Below, one piece after another: positions 53,201-64,000 of a stretch of DNA of 64,000 nucleotides. A model generated the notes under the pieces. It was not told the DNA's origin. It made no database searches and was given only the letters and a program-made list of their open reading frames with translations. A program made the position numbers and the translations under genes. Each line of letters starts with the position of its first letter. Positions within the stretch are counted from its first letter, which is position 1. Origin of the DNA: Dermatophagoides farinae (lineage: Eukaryota; Arthropoda; Arachnida; Sarcoptiformes; Pyroglyphidae). The stretch covers positions 1,674,001 through 1,738,000 of the forward strand of contig NC_134678.1 in assembly GCF_024713945.1 (NCBI RefSeq), written 5' to 3'.

Positions 53201-56200
53201 AAGGAGAAATACGAAAAGAAAAAAAAACAAGCTAAACAGCATATGGTTTAACGGTACGATTAATTGCATTGATAATATGACATTTTAGACAATAATTACC
53301 AGGTTTCTCTCCATCATGATCATCATCATCATTCTAATCAAGCAAGTAAAATATTATTATGAAAGGAAAAAAAAGGAAAAACAGAAACAACGTTAATGAT
53401 CATCATGATCATCATTATCATTGATGATGAAAGAAAGATCCAGATTGGGAAAATTTATGGAAAACTGAAACCACTGAAATAAAATAAAAAAACATCTGGA
53501 ATCGATCAACAATTATACAACATATATACAAAAAAAAACATATCTCACGAAAACAAAATTAACGTACACAGCAGCAGCAAAACAACATTATATCATCGAG
53601 CAGGTATCATCAATATAATCGTCGATGTTAATTGTGTCACATAGAATACAGAACAACAACATTTCGAAATGTCTGATGTTTTAATCAAGATATGAGGTTT
53701 TCAACAACTCTTTTTTTTCCATATGATGAACACGATTTAATTTTCATTCAATCACGAATTTGAATGTATTTTTTTCACTATACTTCAAAAAAAAAGAAGA
53801 AAATGTGATGATTTTGATAAACATCATCATTTACAGTTATTGATTTCAATCTATTTTTAGGGCCAAACAAATAAATTTTTTCAATTGGATGGATTTTTTT
53901 TAAACACAAGATGTGCACTTAGCACAGATATGAGAATAAAAATAAGATTATTTCGACAGTTAATACGAAATAAATTGATAATCGATTATGATCATCATCA
54001 TCATCGATTTTTTCGAAATAATAAAGAATCACTAATGATCAAGGTCAATCAATGATGAAAAAGATTCTCAAGAAATGCCGCAAAAAAACAACGACAACAA
54101 CAACAACAACCAGAAAAGCGAAATGGAAGCAACAAAGAAAAAATGAACGTTATGGATTTTTTTTTTGTTTCTTCCATGGAGCCATAAAATGAGCATTATC
54201 ATTCATATGTCGAGGTCATGATTTTGTTTTATTTTTATTTTTTTTTTAAAGAGGCCATTACAATATTATGGCCAGAATAATAATAATATAATGGTGAGAA
54301 CCGACAAGAGTTTTTCATCATCATCATCATCATGATAATAATATGCTGATCGAGCAATATGAATTATATTGAGGTATGGAAAAAAAATGAGAAAAAGAAA
54401 GAGAAAATCAATCAATACAAACAATAACAACAGCAACAACAACAAAAAAAAACAAAAATTTGTGATGACTTTTCATAATTTCGATTCTTTTCATTCTATT
54501 GTTGATTATCATTTTTCAATATATGTGAAACATGACCGTATATTCGAATGAAGAGAGAGAGAGAGAATCGTAACATGAATCAGCAATTGATTGATTGATC
54601 GATCGATTGATTTGTTTTCATTGGGAGAAAAAAAATAACTATTGGAGAAAGCAATCAAACATCTGCAAAAAAAATTTTTTCCCTAATAATGATCTACAAC
54701 AACAACAACAACGACGACGACGACGACCAAGAATGATATCAAGATCAGTACAAACAAATGGAATAAAAATCATAAAAATAAAATTACCATCATCATCATC
54801 ATCATAATGAATCAACTTGAATGAAATGGGCAAAAGAAAACAATGGTTAAACAAAATAGAGAATAGAATGGAAAAAAAAACAAAAAATTCAATCAAACGA
54901 TTCATTCAGGCGCACAAAAACAATCAATGAAATGGAATTGGAATGGGAAAGAAAATTAATTACAGAACCATCATCACCATTGGCATCATCATCATCATTT
55001 GAATGTCTGGATGAAAAAAATTTCCACTGATGATGATGATGACAGTAAAATTTCGAAATATTGAAATTGATAACTATCAATGGAAACAGAAAAGAAAAAT
55101 ATAATTTTACCGAAAAAAAAATCATTGATAATCCGTTGAAATGAGCATCCATTTTTTTCCATTTTCCATTCGGTGCATTGCACACACACACACACACACA
55201 ATCGGTACATGTCAGTCTAAACATCGTTCTAGATTTTTTTTTTTTTTTTTTGCTCAATTTGAATCAAATTACATTCGGAAACGAAGACAAAAAAAAAAGA
55301 ATAGACAAGCTTCATAGCAGACAGAAGGATAATTCGTTTGTACAAACACAAACATGCGAACACACACTGACAAAAGATGATTCGCTTATTTCATCTTTTC
55401 GGTCGATTGATTTCAACATTAAAAATGGTAGTATTGGGTATACACATCCCCTTTCTTTTCGCCCCTCTTTTTTTTCACAATTCACATAACATTTTGACGT
55501 TATCATCATCATCATCATCATCATGATTCGATTGTGATTGGTGAAATATGGATGATTGTATTCTTATTATGGCAATGACCAAAAAAAAAAAAATAATAAG
55601 AACAAGAAAACTATTAGTAGTAGTAGGTTGGTAGTAGGCAGGTAGCTTGTCGGACAAGATATTTACATTGCCATACATATGACAATTTGGTTTTTTTTTT
55701 TTTTTTTTTTGATTGTGAATAATGATGGTGGTGGTCATTGAATAAGAAAAATGATTTTCTATGAATCAATGCATGTATGGCTAATAAATTTTTTTTCGTT
55801 GTTGTTGTTTGTTTGACATATCGATAAAACCTACAAATCAATAGAATGTGAGCATATCAAACAAATTTGTAACAAATCAAACCACTTGTTTTGTTTTGTT
55901 GTATCTTGAATAAGAATCCATATATGTGAATATGGAGGTCATAAAATGTTGAACAGAAAAAAAAATCTATTTGTCTACTAACCATAAAAATAAAATGTAC
56001 GAATGGATTCACCGATTCTGTATGCAATGTGTGTGTATGTTTATGAGTCTCTTTTTTATTTATTTCTCTCAAGTTCTAAATAATGGATCGATTTTGGAAC
56101 ACAGTACAACGACATTTCGTATTCGTGTGTAAATGCAAGCATACAAACACACCATATATTCGAGGGTCACCATTGTGTGTGTGTGTGAGTGAGAGAGAGA

Positions 56201-59200
56201 GAGAGAGAGAAAACGAATGAGTCATCAACGAATCGGGATGGTAAATTTGGGTTTAGGACTCTTTTGGTGGTTCATTCATGCATTTGTGTTCGCGTATATT
56301 ATTCACTCAAGGACTTTTTTTTTGGATCCATCATGAATCAACAGCGACAACGGCAGACAACGAAAAAAAAACCAGGAGCCTTAAAACAAACCCAAGCAAA
56401 GGAAGGCGAAAACAGATTATCTAAGCAAATATATTGTGAAAGCATTAGTCAACAACAACAACAACAATTTTTCGAAATGATTTTTTTTTACATTTCGCTC
56501 AATAAATTAGTGATTAGGATTTAATTTCCTATACACACCGTTAAGCATCATTTTTCGCGTAAAATTTTCTGCATCACACACACACGCACACACAAAAGAG
56601 AAAATTGACGCCCGTTTGAATGAAAATTGAATTGATGAATCTTGTAAAGAAGATAACCTAACTGCTGCTGCTGCTATGGCAAAAATGGAATGGTCTAATT
56701 CCATTTTATTATTTCATCATCATGATAACGTTATTCAATGTTGTTGGACAATAAATGCGAAAAAAAAATCTATTAAATAACTCAAATACAAGAGTCAAGA
56801 ATGAATAAATGAATGAATGAATAAATAAATAAATAGTAAGAAACTGAATGGCAAAGAGTTATTGACATTGTGAATACCAAGAGGGGACACAATTGAATTT
56901 TGTTGTTTTTTTTCTGTTTTTTCATCATTGAATGGAAAAATGAACGAGATAGAGAGAGAGAGAATCCATTGTTTGTTTGTTTATTTGTCATTGAATAGCA
57001 GAATATTTGAGCTTCGAGAGATTAAAAAAAAGCATCATTAATTTCAATTTAAACTGAAGAGAAAATTTTATAGTGATGACCAAACGAAGAAAGAATTAAA
57101 TGAGAAAAATTCTTTCATTATAACAATCAAGAATGGCCTTTTTTATATATTGAAATAAAAGAAAAAAGACAATTTATTTTGGAAATAACAACAATAAAAG
57201 AAAGGTGCCAATCGACATTATATTATCAACACCATTATCTTCAATTCTTCAATAGTGGAAAATTGATCTGACCCAAGATCAATGAATTGTTGATGTTGAC
57301 AATGGAAACATCAAATCAACATTGACATCGACATTGGCTGAATAGCCGGCAAATTTCTTTACGCTATATATGCTCTTTTGTGAAACAATTTTAGATTGTG
57401 TGTGTGTGTGTGTGGAACATATAAATGAATCACTCGACAATCTATGATAGCCACTAAACATTAACACACACACACACACACTCAGACACAACCAGAATAA
57501 TGATTTAAATGACTCATATCAACACAAAACAAAACAAAACTACTAAGGGCCTGAGTTGAATGGCCTAGCTATTCAATTTCTGGTATATATTTTTTTTAAA
57601 TAACAGACGACTATAATGTTTTTCAGTTCCAGTAAATGGAACAAAAAAAAATAGGTATGTCCATGCTAACAGAAAAAAAGAGCTTATGGAAACACACACA
57701 CATGGAGGACAAAAAAGTAAAAAAAAATCAATAAGTCAATGAGTCACAACTAGATTCTGGATTTTTTTTTTTTTTTTTTTTTTTTGATTGTAGAGAATAC
57801 CGAAAAAATAAAAAAAAACGAGTTAAATTGCTGATAATAATAATTCAGTGGAAAAAAAACAATCAGTGAAACGTAAAATCTGGCAGAAAAAAACATTTTC
57901 AGTAAATTGTATCATTTTTTTTTGGTTCCATGTTCATTAGAAATGTTTCAGGAAAAGAATTTTACGAAATGTTTCCTTCCGGTATGAGGAGAAAAGTATG
58001 GAAATGTTGTTTTACCATAGCAACATAAATTACACACACACACACACACATATATTCTAGTAATAAATTATCAAATCACCATTTTTGGATTGAATAAGTG
58101 TGATGGAAAAAAGGAAGTAATTGTTAACAAAAGATTCAGTACAAGAATCACTGAAATCATCATCATCATGTCATTATAAATATAGAATGAATTAATGTGG
58201 GCAAAAATAATTTTCAAGTTTAACACAATGTTGCGAACATTTTTTTTTTTTTTTGCAAACAAGAATTGTTTCTGTAAATGGGAATGGGCTGGTTTTTGGT
58301 GATTTTATGATTTTGTTTTGATTAAGGCATGAAAAAAAGCTGTTATTGTTGTTGTTGTTGTTGTTACATATGTTTTTCCTTCCATGACCACAATCATCAT
58401 CATTATTATTATCATCATCAACAACAACAACTTGGGAAGTTGTAGTTGAATTTGGTTTTTAGTTCAATGATGGTAACAACAATTATTATCGAATGAGTTT
58501 GTGTGTGTGTGAGCAAGAAAAATCATCTGTAAAACTGTTTGATTATGGATGGCAAAAATATTTACAAATGTTAATGAAGATAGAGAGAGAGAGAGAGAGG
58601 TCATTTAAATGTCATCGCATTCATTAAATTTTTTTTTTTTGCTTAATGCTTAGCCCTTCATCATCATGAGATGAGATGGGAAAACCAAGAAAAGAGAAGT
58701 AAAAAAAATGCAAATAACCAGAAATATAAAGATATTAATACCGGAATTCCGACAAATGACAAGTTGAAAATATTCGTTTGTATTTTGTTTTTTTTTTCTG
58801 GCGAAAAAAAAACAACTGCTAATTATAACCGATTAAATGCAAAGATTTAATCCTTTTTTATATATTTCATAATTCGTTTGAATTTTTTTTTTTCGTTTTG
58901 CTACTTGTTCAACCGGCTTTTCAATGAAAAAAAAAATTTTTTTCATTCACAATTCAAGCAATTATCAGTTTGTCATTATGGTAAGAAACAAAGAAAAATT
59001 AACCATTCCACATACTCATATTCACATTTCTGCCATTTCGAAAATGGTTAAATCAACCAACCAATGAAACACACAAGACAATTGAATGAACCTTAATGAA
59101 GTTCAAGGGCTAGTGTTTTTTTTTTGTTGTTCTTGGTTTTTGGTTTGATACAATCATCATCATAATCATCATCATTAAAATCGTGTGCGAACACAATCAT

Positions 59201-59297
59201 CATCATCATCATTATAATCATCTTCAAGCTAATCATAACCTCAATGATGATCTAAAATTAAATTATCATCAACAACATATATGGTTAAAGATTATGG

Positions 59298-59334
<37 letters not shown>

Positions 59335-59537
59335 GTACAAAAATTACATGAAAAGCAAATTGAAACTTGATCCAAAGGACCGAAAATTTAGAAAATCAAG
59401 AATTTATCAACCAGAAAAAAATGCTCATAATAGATAAAAATAGTGATAACAGGAAAACACACACACCGTGAAACAAACCTTTTTCCTCGACCAACTTTAT
59501 CGAGTTCAACATGTCGGAAATCGTAAATGGATGGCAT
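45666..59537 (-). CDS. JPT1: Jupiter/HN1-family microtubule-associated protein
   Basis: Five coding exons: 59537-59479, 52836-52436, 46316-46185, 46124-46068, 45694-45666; 678 nt, 225 residues, all in phase. Exon 2 opens IIKAPGGGAHNIFG, matching the family motif (R)VLRPPGGGSxxIFG. It continues with Ser/Gly/Asn-rich linker, KNRLFG and KSNIFAEPEPAP, the second NIFxxE motif. Exon 3 has RRNPITGEV, the family's NPVTGE motif, then a run of about twelve Gln. Exon 4 ends TPVRIRQPPG and the 29-bp exon 5 adds GKTSNIFG and stop, like the PPGGKSSLVLG end of vertebrate HN1. The intron between exons 3 and 4 is 60 bp and in frame, so it could be retained. Family knowledge: Jupiter binds microtubules and is largely disordered, consistent with the composition. 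Exon 1 (MPSIYDFRHVELDKVGRGK) is the least certain part: its donor phase fits but its sequence is not family-typical. The symbol follows the vertebrate name. Confidence 0.84.
46687..46923 (-). CDS. weak hydrophobic open frame inside the Jupiter intron
   Basis: Open frame of 78 codons, not built of repeats, with aromatic-rich hydrophobic sequence (GWWKFTGFFWDFHRVCMWYP, then SAVVVISLMASM) followed by a basic/serine end. A GTAAGC donor follows ATGTAT around 46787. It could be a one-helix exon of a nested gene or chance. No family resemblance. Confidence 0.2.
   Translation of the reverse strand: MILALFCFFFSGWWKFTGFFWDFHRVCMWYPSAVVVISLMASMYVSSTVSKLAFIYSWLSSFVRGSIFISKFYSEFHR
47165..47202. repeat. 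(GT)n microsatellite
   Basis: About 19 GT units; the reverse-complement type (CA)n recurs at 48225-48261. Confidence 0.9.
47913..48131 (+). CDS. weak acidic open frame inside the Jupiter intron
   Basis: Open frame of about 72 codons: SCQDRCCDSLLYFGDED, an Asp/Gly-rich repeat, LMKLSSLTFDID, an Asp/Asn run, then YCEMTNSKQITMAK. A pyrimidine-rich stretch ending GATAG precedes it and could be an acceptor. The (GAT)n microsatellite supplies much of the acidic run, so this may be repeat read in a lucky frame. Confidence 0.2.
   Translation: MLDSCQDRCCDSLLYFGDEDDHDGDDGDDGDFLMKLSSLTFDIDDDDNDNDDYCEMTNSKQITMAKESFFFC
48225..48261. repeat. (CA)n microsatellite
   Basis: About 18 CA units. Confidence 0.9.
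49698..49725. repeat. 10-bp inverted repeat
   Basis: TTATTTCCAT and ATGGAAATAA separated by 8 nt. Intronic, no flanking gene feature. Confidence 0.6.
50199..50238. repeat. (GT)n microsatellite
   Basis: About 20 uninterrupted GT units after a T-run, one of the longest pure dinucleotide tracts in the window. Confidence 0.9.
51025..51498 (+). CDS. possible nested multi-helix membrane protein
   Basis: A 157-codon open frame on the strand opposite Jupiter and inside its intron, one of the longest single-exon frames in the window outside the recognised genes. After a Gln-rich start it reads KENRIQARWALKKIQSINFG, then hydrophobic GNLCYGYLLFFLYLV, then MNTVFIYFGQIFFLHFLC, then the amphipathic LGLRAYLSLLYDGSI, and ends with a stop at 51498. 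The central 120 residues are not simple repeat and use varied codons, unlike chance frames nearby. The layout of helices with a charged linker recalls the C-terminal part of arthropod seven-helix chemoreceptors, but no diagnostic motif is visible. It could be a nested gene, a terminal exon or a decayed copy. Confidence 0.35.
   Translation: MIQNKQKQPQQQYRQCIRENGNMTRGKKMDEKENRIQARWALKKIQSINFGTIIAVHCGNLCYGYLLFFLYLVHTTYGLAHCNRMMNTVFIYFGQIFFLHFLCIEFTNEIIDLGLRAYLSLLYDGSIHSFYQDLNEKIIRRTNNLNAIHFVVIIKLL
53161..53183. repeat. 6-bp tandem repeat
   Basis: Nearly four copies of ACTAGA in a row, distinct from the usual GT, ATC and CAA repeats here. Confidence 0.85.
53232..55006 (-). CDS. two exons of a nested gene or alternative Jupiter-locus 3' end
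   Basis: Exon a, 55006-54964, has a consensus acceptor (TTTTTTTCATCCAG), one base plus 14 codons (HSNDDDDANGDDGS) and a GTAATT donor. Exon b, 53333-53232, has acceptor TTGCTTGATTAG and 33 codons ending in TAG: an Asp-rich start, then GEKPGNYCLKCHIINAINRT and VKPYAV. Phases match: a starts in phase 2 and ends in phase 0, b starts in phase 0. The Jupiter first exon (59537-59479) ends in phase 2, so joining all three gives an open frame of 67 residues. The CxxCH could be half of a metal site or chance. The part after the Asp run is not repeat-derived. Either the first exon belongs to this small gene instead of Jupiter, or both ends are used alternatively. Unrecognised. Confidence 0.4.
59301..59333. 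repeat. poly(T) tract
   Basis: 33 consecutive T on the plus strand, so poly(A) in the Jupiter transcript direction, about 150 bp past exon 1. No attached retroelement is recognised. Confidence 0.9.
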
Positions 59538-61951
59538 TTTGATTTTTTTTTTTCGTTGCTTGTTTATTTGTTTATTATAAGATGATTTAAGATGTATGGA
59601 TATGAGGAATTTATCGATAATAAAAAAAACCAATTGTCGAATATAAATGTTGTGGAATTTGGCGATCGACCGTTTCAATTGGTTAAGGTATTATTAACAA
59701 GTGGCAATTGAATACAACAAAAAAAAAATTTTTTTCTTCAGTGAGAAAAAAATCAAAATATTTGATGATGATATGATGAACACTCGAATCAAAGGAAAAA
59801 AAATCACATGCACAGATATTCAAACAAACAAACAAACAAAAACACACACACACACACACACAGAGAGAGAGACAAACAAACAAACGGAAAAAAACGATTC
59901 AATACACGAATAACGGAAATTTTTTTTCGAAATTGATAATTTGGCTGATAAAACAAAAACAACAACGACAACAACAACAAATGATGATGACCAATCAATT
60001 GAAGAGGAAAAATAAAGATTTTTGTTTTTGTTTTTTGTTTTTTTTGCCAGAGAGATCTTGGACAGTGGGGAAGAAAAAATTTAGATGTAGATAATAATAA
60101 TAAAAAAATATATTGATGATTGATGATGATCGAAAAGAAAATACACTGTTTATTTATTGGATGAAAAACCGGCAAACAAGTTTAAAAAACAGAAAAAGAT
60201 TATCCTATGAATGAGATGATTGAAGTAAACCGAACCGAACCGAAGTGAACCGTATGAGAATCAACAATGAAATGGAACTATACAAATAATCATCATATTC
60301 AATTTATATATCAAGGCGTCTGGTTTTGCTTCTTTCTTTCTTTTATTTTTTTGGTGTGGTTGTTTTTTTTTCGGGTCTCTCATCATCATCATCATCATCG
60401 TCATCGTCATATATACAACAAACATGAATCTCTCTTTTACACATTGTGAAATGCTTCACATCTCTCTCTCACTCACTCCATCTCTCTGTCGTTTCTGTTT
60501 CTGTTTCACTACTATCACATCCGATATGTGTATACCGAAATAAAACAACAACAAAAAAAAAAATTCAGCTAGCGGTATACCAGAGATCGAAACAAGTATG
60601 AACGATGACGAAAAAAAAAATTAAATGAATGAAACAACATTGTGCACAAATACTGGAAAACTATGAAATGCAATGGCAAAAAAAAAGAGACTAGGCGTTA
60701 TTGTACCATCATCATCATCATCATCACACACAGACAGCCAAAAACATTGATCGGATAGTGAACCAAACATACATACATACATACATACACATGGATGAAT
60801 GAATGAGAACTAAACATAGTCTGCATGTGTATACATTAAAACAACAACATATCAAAACTAGCAGTACGTCGCTCCCAAATTGAGAAGAATCTTCATATGT
60901 TTTGTGCATGTATGTTTTATCTACAGGCAATCATCATATCATATCATATCAGGCTTTAAAATTTAAAATAAACGAATTGATGTATAACAAGAAAAAAAAT
61001 CAAGAATATCACAGAATATTAACATCGGTGTTTCAAAAAAAAAAAAAAAAAATCAACAATCCACGTAAATTGATATCAAAAAGGAATATAGAAAATAGAA
61101 AAAAAAATTCTTGGGCGCCACAAAACTCATTAATGTGAACAAAGACATTTGCATTATTATTGAAAATTACAATTACAAAAAAAAAATAAATAAAAACCAA
61201 GAAATTTGAAACCACAAAATTCAATAAAGAGAGATTCTTGATAGAATCTTTCATCTCATGCACAGAGAATCATCATATTCTCTTTTTATTTTATGATGAA
61301 GGGTGTAATTTGAAACTCACAATAATAATAATCATCGTTATTATTATTATGGCTAATTTATTAAGAGATAAATTCATTTTATTATTAGTTTGTTTCTTGT
61401 TGTTGTTGTTGTTGTTCCATTCATTCATTTGAATATTCACATTTTTAATCATAGAGATAAAGCCATACAAAAAATTACACAAACAGATACACTGTGATTC
61501 AATATAGAATAATATAGTATAGAACACACAAAACTAATGGGATTCCAATTAAGTGTCCAATTGAATATGGCTATTCCACGCCCTATTTGGGATAATAATA
61601 ATAATTTTTTTTTTTTTTTTGGTTTTGCCGTATAATCGGAAACCATATGTATACACACAAACAAACAAACAAACAAATGAACTAATGTAGACCACACAAT
61701 GAATGTTTCGTGCGTGTAATTTTTTTTTCTCTGGATCTCAGGGATACCATTCAATGCACACACACTCGCAAAAACACATTGTAATTATTGAATTAGACAA
61801 AAGAATCATCTGTTTTTGGGTTCGTGTTTGGGCCTGGTTGGTTGGTTGGTCAACATTATCAATAACAATAGGAACCAATTTTCTGAGGTCAACAACAACA
61901 ACGACAATGATAATAACCACAACAGCAGCAGCAGCAGGGAATCGATCGAAA

Positions 61952-61982
<31 letters not shown>

Positions 61983-62862
61983 GTGTTTCTAAGCAGAGAA
62001 AAGTTTTTCTGGTTCAAATTTTCATTCAAAAATTGTTGAGTGTATAGCGCGAACACACATCATACAAAGAAAGTTGATATAAACACTGTGGGATATAGAG
62101 AAAATTCTACAAACACACATTGCATTTAAAAACCAGGATTCAGTATACTATGGAGACATATATGTATGGACATCAAACAGAATTCATAGAAAAAAGAGAG
62201 AGAACGAGAGAGAGAGAGACAAATAAACAAATCCCAATACAGAAACAAAACAAAAAAAATTCGACAATTCAACAGTGAGCCATCTCTTTTTTTTCATTTT
62301 GTTGCTGTTGATAAGTCAGAAAAAAACCAAAATCGATTCTTTCGGATATGAACCATCTGGTTATTGATCTGAACAATTTTTTTTTTGTTTGAAAAAATTT
62401 TAGAGTAAAGTAAATGAAAATGTTTAGTTTTTTTCTGTGTGGGGATTCTATGAGGGAATAGAATTTTGAATGAAATATACGTGTGTTGGTTGGAAATATG
62501 AATCTCAAATTACCAATTAATTTATATATCAAAATTTTGCAACGATTCATTGTTAGTTACATATATTAGCCTCTAGGGAAATAATCGTTAGGTTTTATTC
62601 TATTCTGAGTATTAGGTTTTATTCTATTCTGGCTATTATGTGCAACACGAACAATATAGCACACTGTGCTAGCAGGGATTATCATCATTTTTTTTATTCA
62701 CCATTTTTTCTCACTGTATATATCAACAAACAAACCAATGTCATGATTCGATGAACTTATGAATAATTTTTCAATTCAATTTTGGATGAGATAATTATTA
62801 CTGTAAATGGACACAAAATGAAATAAAATACCAAACACAAGAGATGACCGGTATGAATGAAT
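59538..62862. other. upstream region of the Jupiter/HN1 gene
   Basis: About 3.3 kb of likely promoter and 5' flank. It has CA runs (59841-59860), an (ACAT)n tract at about 60769-60787, TGG/GTT repeats near 61838, a GT run at 61958-61978, and a 20-bp direct repeat at 62588-62631. No exon supported. Confidence 0.35.
62588..62631. repeat. 20-bp direct repeat, two copies
   Basis: TTAGGTTTTATTCTATTCTG occurs at 62588-62607 and again at 62612-62631 (period 24). It is not a simple microsatellite; a small local duplication. Confidence 0.85.
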
Positions 62863-63093
62863 TCAATGATTTTTTTCGACAATGAAAAAAAAGAAAAAAA
62901 ATCTTTTTATCGATATTCGTTGAAAAAAAATGATAAAACCTGACTCACGATCGATGATGGTGTCTAGGACCTTGATTTTCAGGTGAATGGGTGCCGTATA
63001 ATGAATGAAAAGAAAAAAAAACAAAACCAAAAAAAACGTTGTCCCCATTTTTTTTTCTGGACTAGCATCACCAATGTACTGTCCTAACACCAA
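62863..63093 (-). CDS. weak open frame with a possible exon edge
   Basis: Minus open frame of about 76 codons beginning VLGQYIGDASPEKKMGTTFF, then a hydrophobic T-rich run and APIHLKIKVLDTIID. A consensus donor (GATC then GTGAGT) lies near 62943-62948. A second frame over the same bases reads YGTHSPENQGPRHHHRS up to that donor. Which frame is translated, if any, cannot be decided. Confidence 0.2.
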   Translation of the reverse strand: MVLGQYIGDASPEKKMGTTFFLVLFFFLFIHYTAPIHLKIKVLDTIIDRESGFIIFFQRISIKRFFFFFFIVEKNH

Positions 63094-63554
63094 TTTTTTT
63101 TTTCACTGATTTGTTCCACTAATTATCCGATGAATGAAACATTTTTAAACATATTCACACTATTATCGCGATCATGACCAAACCATTGGATCGGTCAAAT
63201 TTATCTATATGAATGTATGTCATAATTAACTAACTAAAAAAAATGATGATGTGAAGTATGTAGTAATATGTTTGACCTAATCCATAATTAAACATCGATA
63301 TTGGAGTGTGAATAATCATCATCATCATCGTTTTTATTTATTTTCAAAAGCACCCTTCGTATCATTATCATCATGAACATTGAAAATTGCAATCATTTCA
63401 AGTTTTTATATAAGAGTCTTGACTTGAATATAATATAAAACTAACTAATGTAATAATAATCACATGGTGAACACAAAATTGTACAACAAATATAACGGTA
63501 AAAAAATTGAGTTATTCATGAGTTGGAAAACATTTTTTTTTATCGACTCATTTC

Positions 63555-63690
63555 AAACGATAGACCTGATCGTGATTTGATTGAATAACGGTATTGCCTT
63601 GAAGCATCATGTATTATTGAAATGGCAAAGAATTTACTTGAAACTTGACCAAACAACAAAATTTCAATCCGTTATCGTTTGCAATAACTG
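63555..63690 (-). CDS. weak coding-like segment
   Basis: A minus-strand frame reading IEILLFGQVSSKFFAISIIH, then DASRQYRYSIKSRSG, ending FEMSR and a stop, about 43 codons. It is free of simple repeats, with moderate GC and AT-rich third positions. Antisense frames are also partly open. No acceptor or family match was found; it might be a terminal exon or a decayed element. Confidence 0.2.
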
Positions 63691-63858
63691 CATCTATTGA
63701 TTTCATCTTCCATTCGCGAAGGTATTTGATCACAGAAAAAAAAACAATAAAAAAAAGATTTAAAGAAAACGGAAATAATTAGCCATTGTTGTTCAGAAGT
63801 TTTTTTTCTCATGTTTTTCTTAAATTTAATGATGATAATAAAATCATTTGATTGAAAG

Positions 63859-64000
63859 AATGAATGACTGAATGAATGAACGATTCTTCATGACATTTTT
63901 TTTCTTCTCATGATTGAATGAGATGGATGTGTCAAGTATCCTAGTATATAAGTAAAATGGATCCCCTGTTGGTTCTGGGCCATTAAATCCAACAAGATCA
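63859..64000 (-). CDS. open frame running off the window end
   Basis: From the last base inward the minus strand reads DLVGFNGPEPTGDPFYLYTR and continues about 27 more codons to a stop near 63859. The first 20 residues look like real protein. The rest (NHEKKKNVMKNRSF) is low-information. The frame is cut by the window edge, so neither gene nor element can be named. Confidence 0.22.

Larger units (their letters stand above)
52837..59478 (-). other. 6.6-kb first intron of the Jupiter/HN1 gene
   Basis: Begins GTTTGT and ends TTGTATAG. It contains (ATC)n, CA and poly(T) tracts (poly(T) of 33 nt at 59301-59333), the ACTAGA repeat at 53161, and two well-bounded small exons at 53232-53333 and 54964-55006. 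The rest shows no coding sequence. Confidence 0.5.

Noticed and set aside
54889-55257. 122-codon minus frame read as one exon
   Set aside because: Most of it is poly-Lys, CA-repeat Cys-Val and T-rich sequence; only the spliced 55006-54964 piece is supported.
56657-56704. MELDHSIFAIAAAAV with a GTTATC donor as the first Jupiter exon
   Set aside because: Phase fits, but the Ala run is a CTG-type repeat and the donor is weak; 59537-59479 has a better non-repetitive frame.
1-64000. tRNA, rRNA, CRISPR array, operon or prokaryotic features
   Set aside because: No B-box-like tRNA core, spaced direct-repeat array or tightly packed unspliced frames seen; genes are spliced and repeats are microsatellites.

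Overview
The window is eukaryotic nuclear DNA: strongly AT-rich, packed with (ATC)n, (GT)n and poly(A/T) tracts, with spliced genes, GT-AG introns and the standard genetic code. Many introns are only 57-104 bp, others run to several kb. The recognisable genes (both subunits of the nitric-oxide receptor guanylate cyclase and a Jupiter/HN1-type microtubule-associated protein) are animal genes. Base composition, short introns and gene structure fit an arthropod, most plausibly an acariform mite; the species is inference.

Layout. At 0.3-2.0 kb (minus) is a two-exon F-box protein. At 2.9-3.8 kb (minus) is a small two-exon single-pass membrane protein that I do not recognise. At 4.4-13.6 kb (minus) is soluble guanylate cyclase beta-1: ten coding exons, 609 residues, haem-ligand His105 at exactly the position used in vertebrates. 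The next 24 kb is mostly simple-sequence DNA with a few exon-like islands (17.6-18.4 kb and 34.6-35.3 kb). At 38.0-44.4 kb (plus) is soluble guanylate cyclase alpha: eight coding exons, about 891 residues, with an unusually long Ser/Thr-rich N-terminus. From 59.5 kb down to 45.7 kb (minus) is the Jupiter/HN1 gene, five coding exons and about 225 residues, ending in a 29-bp last exon. Its introns of about 6 kb hold further exon-like islands, among them two phase-compatible exons at 53.2 and 55.0 kb that could make a different protein end. The right margin (62.8-64.0 kb) has short coding-like stretches I cannot assemble.

How they work together. Alpha and beta are the two halves of one enzyme: beta binds NO through haem, and the paired cyclase domains make cGMP. 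The metal-binding aspartates are in alpha, the guanine- and transition-state-contacting residues in beta. The two genes are divergently arranged with 24.4 kb between their start codons. Alpha and Jupiter are convergent, with predicted 3' ends about 100 bp apart. I found no tRNA, rRNA, CRISPR array or clear intact transposon. Exon joints were read by eye from splice motifs, phase and family similarity; none has transcript support here.
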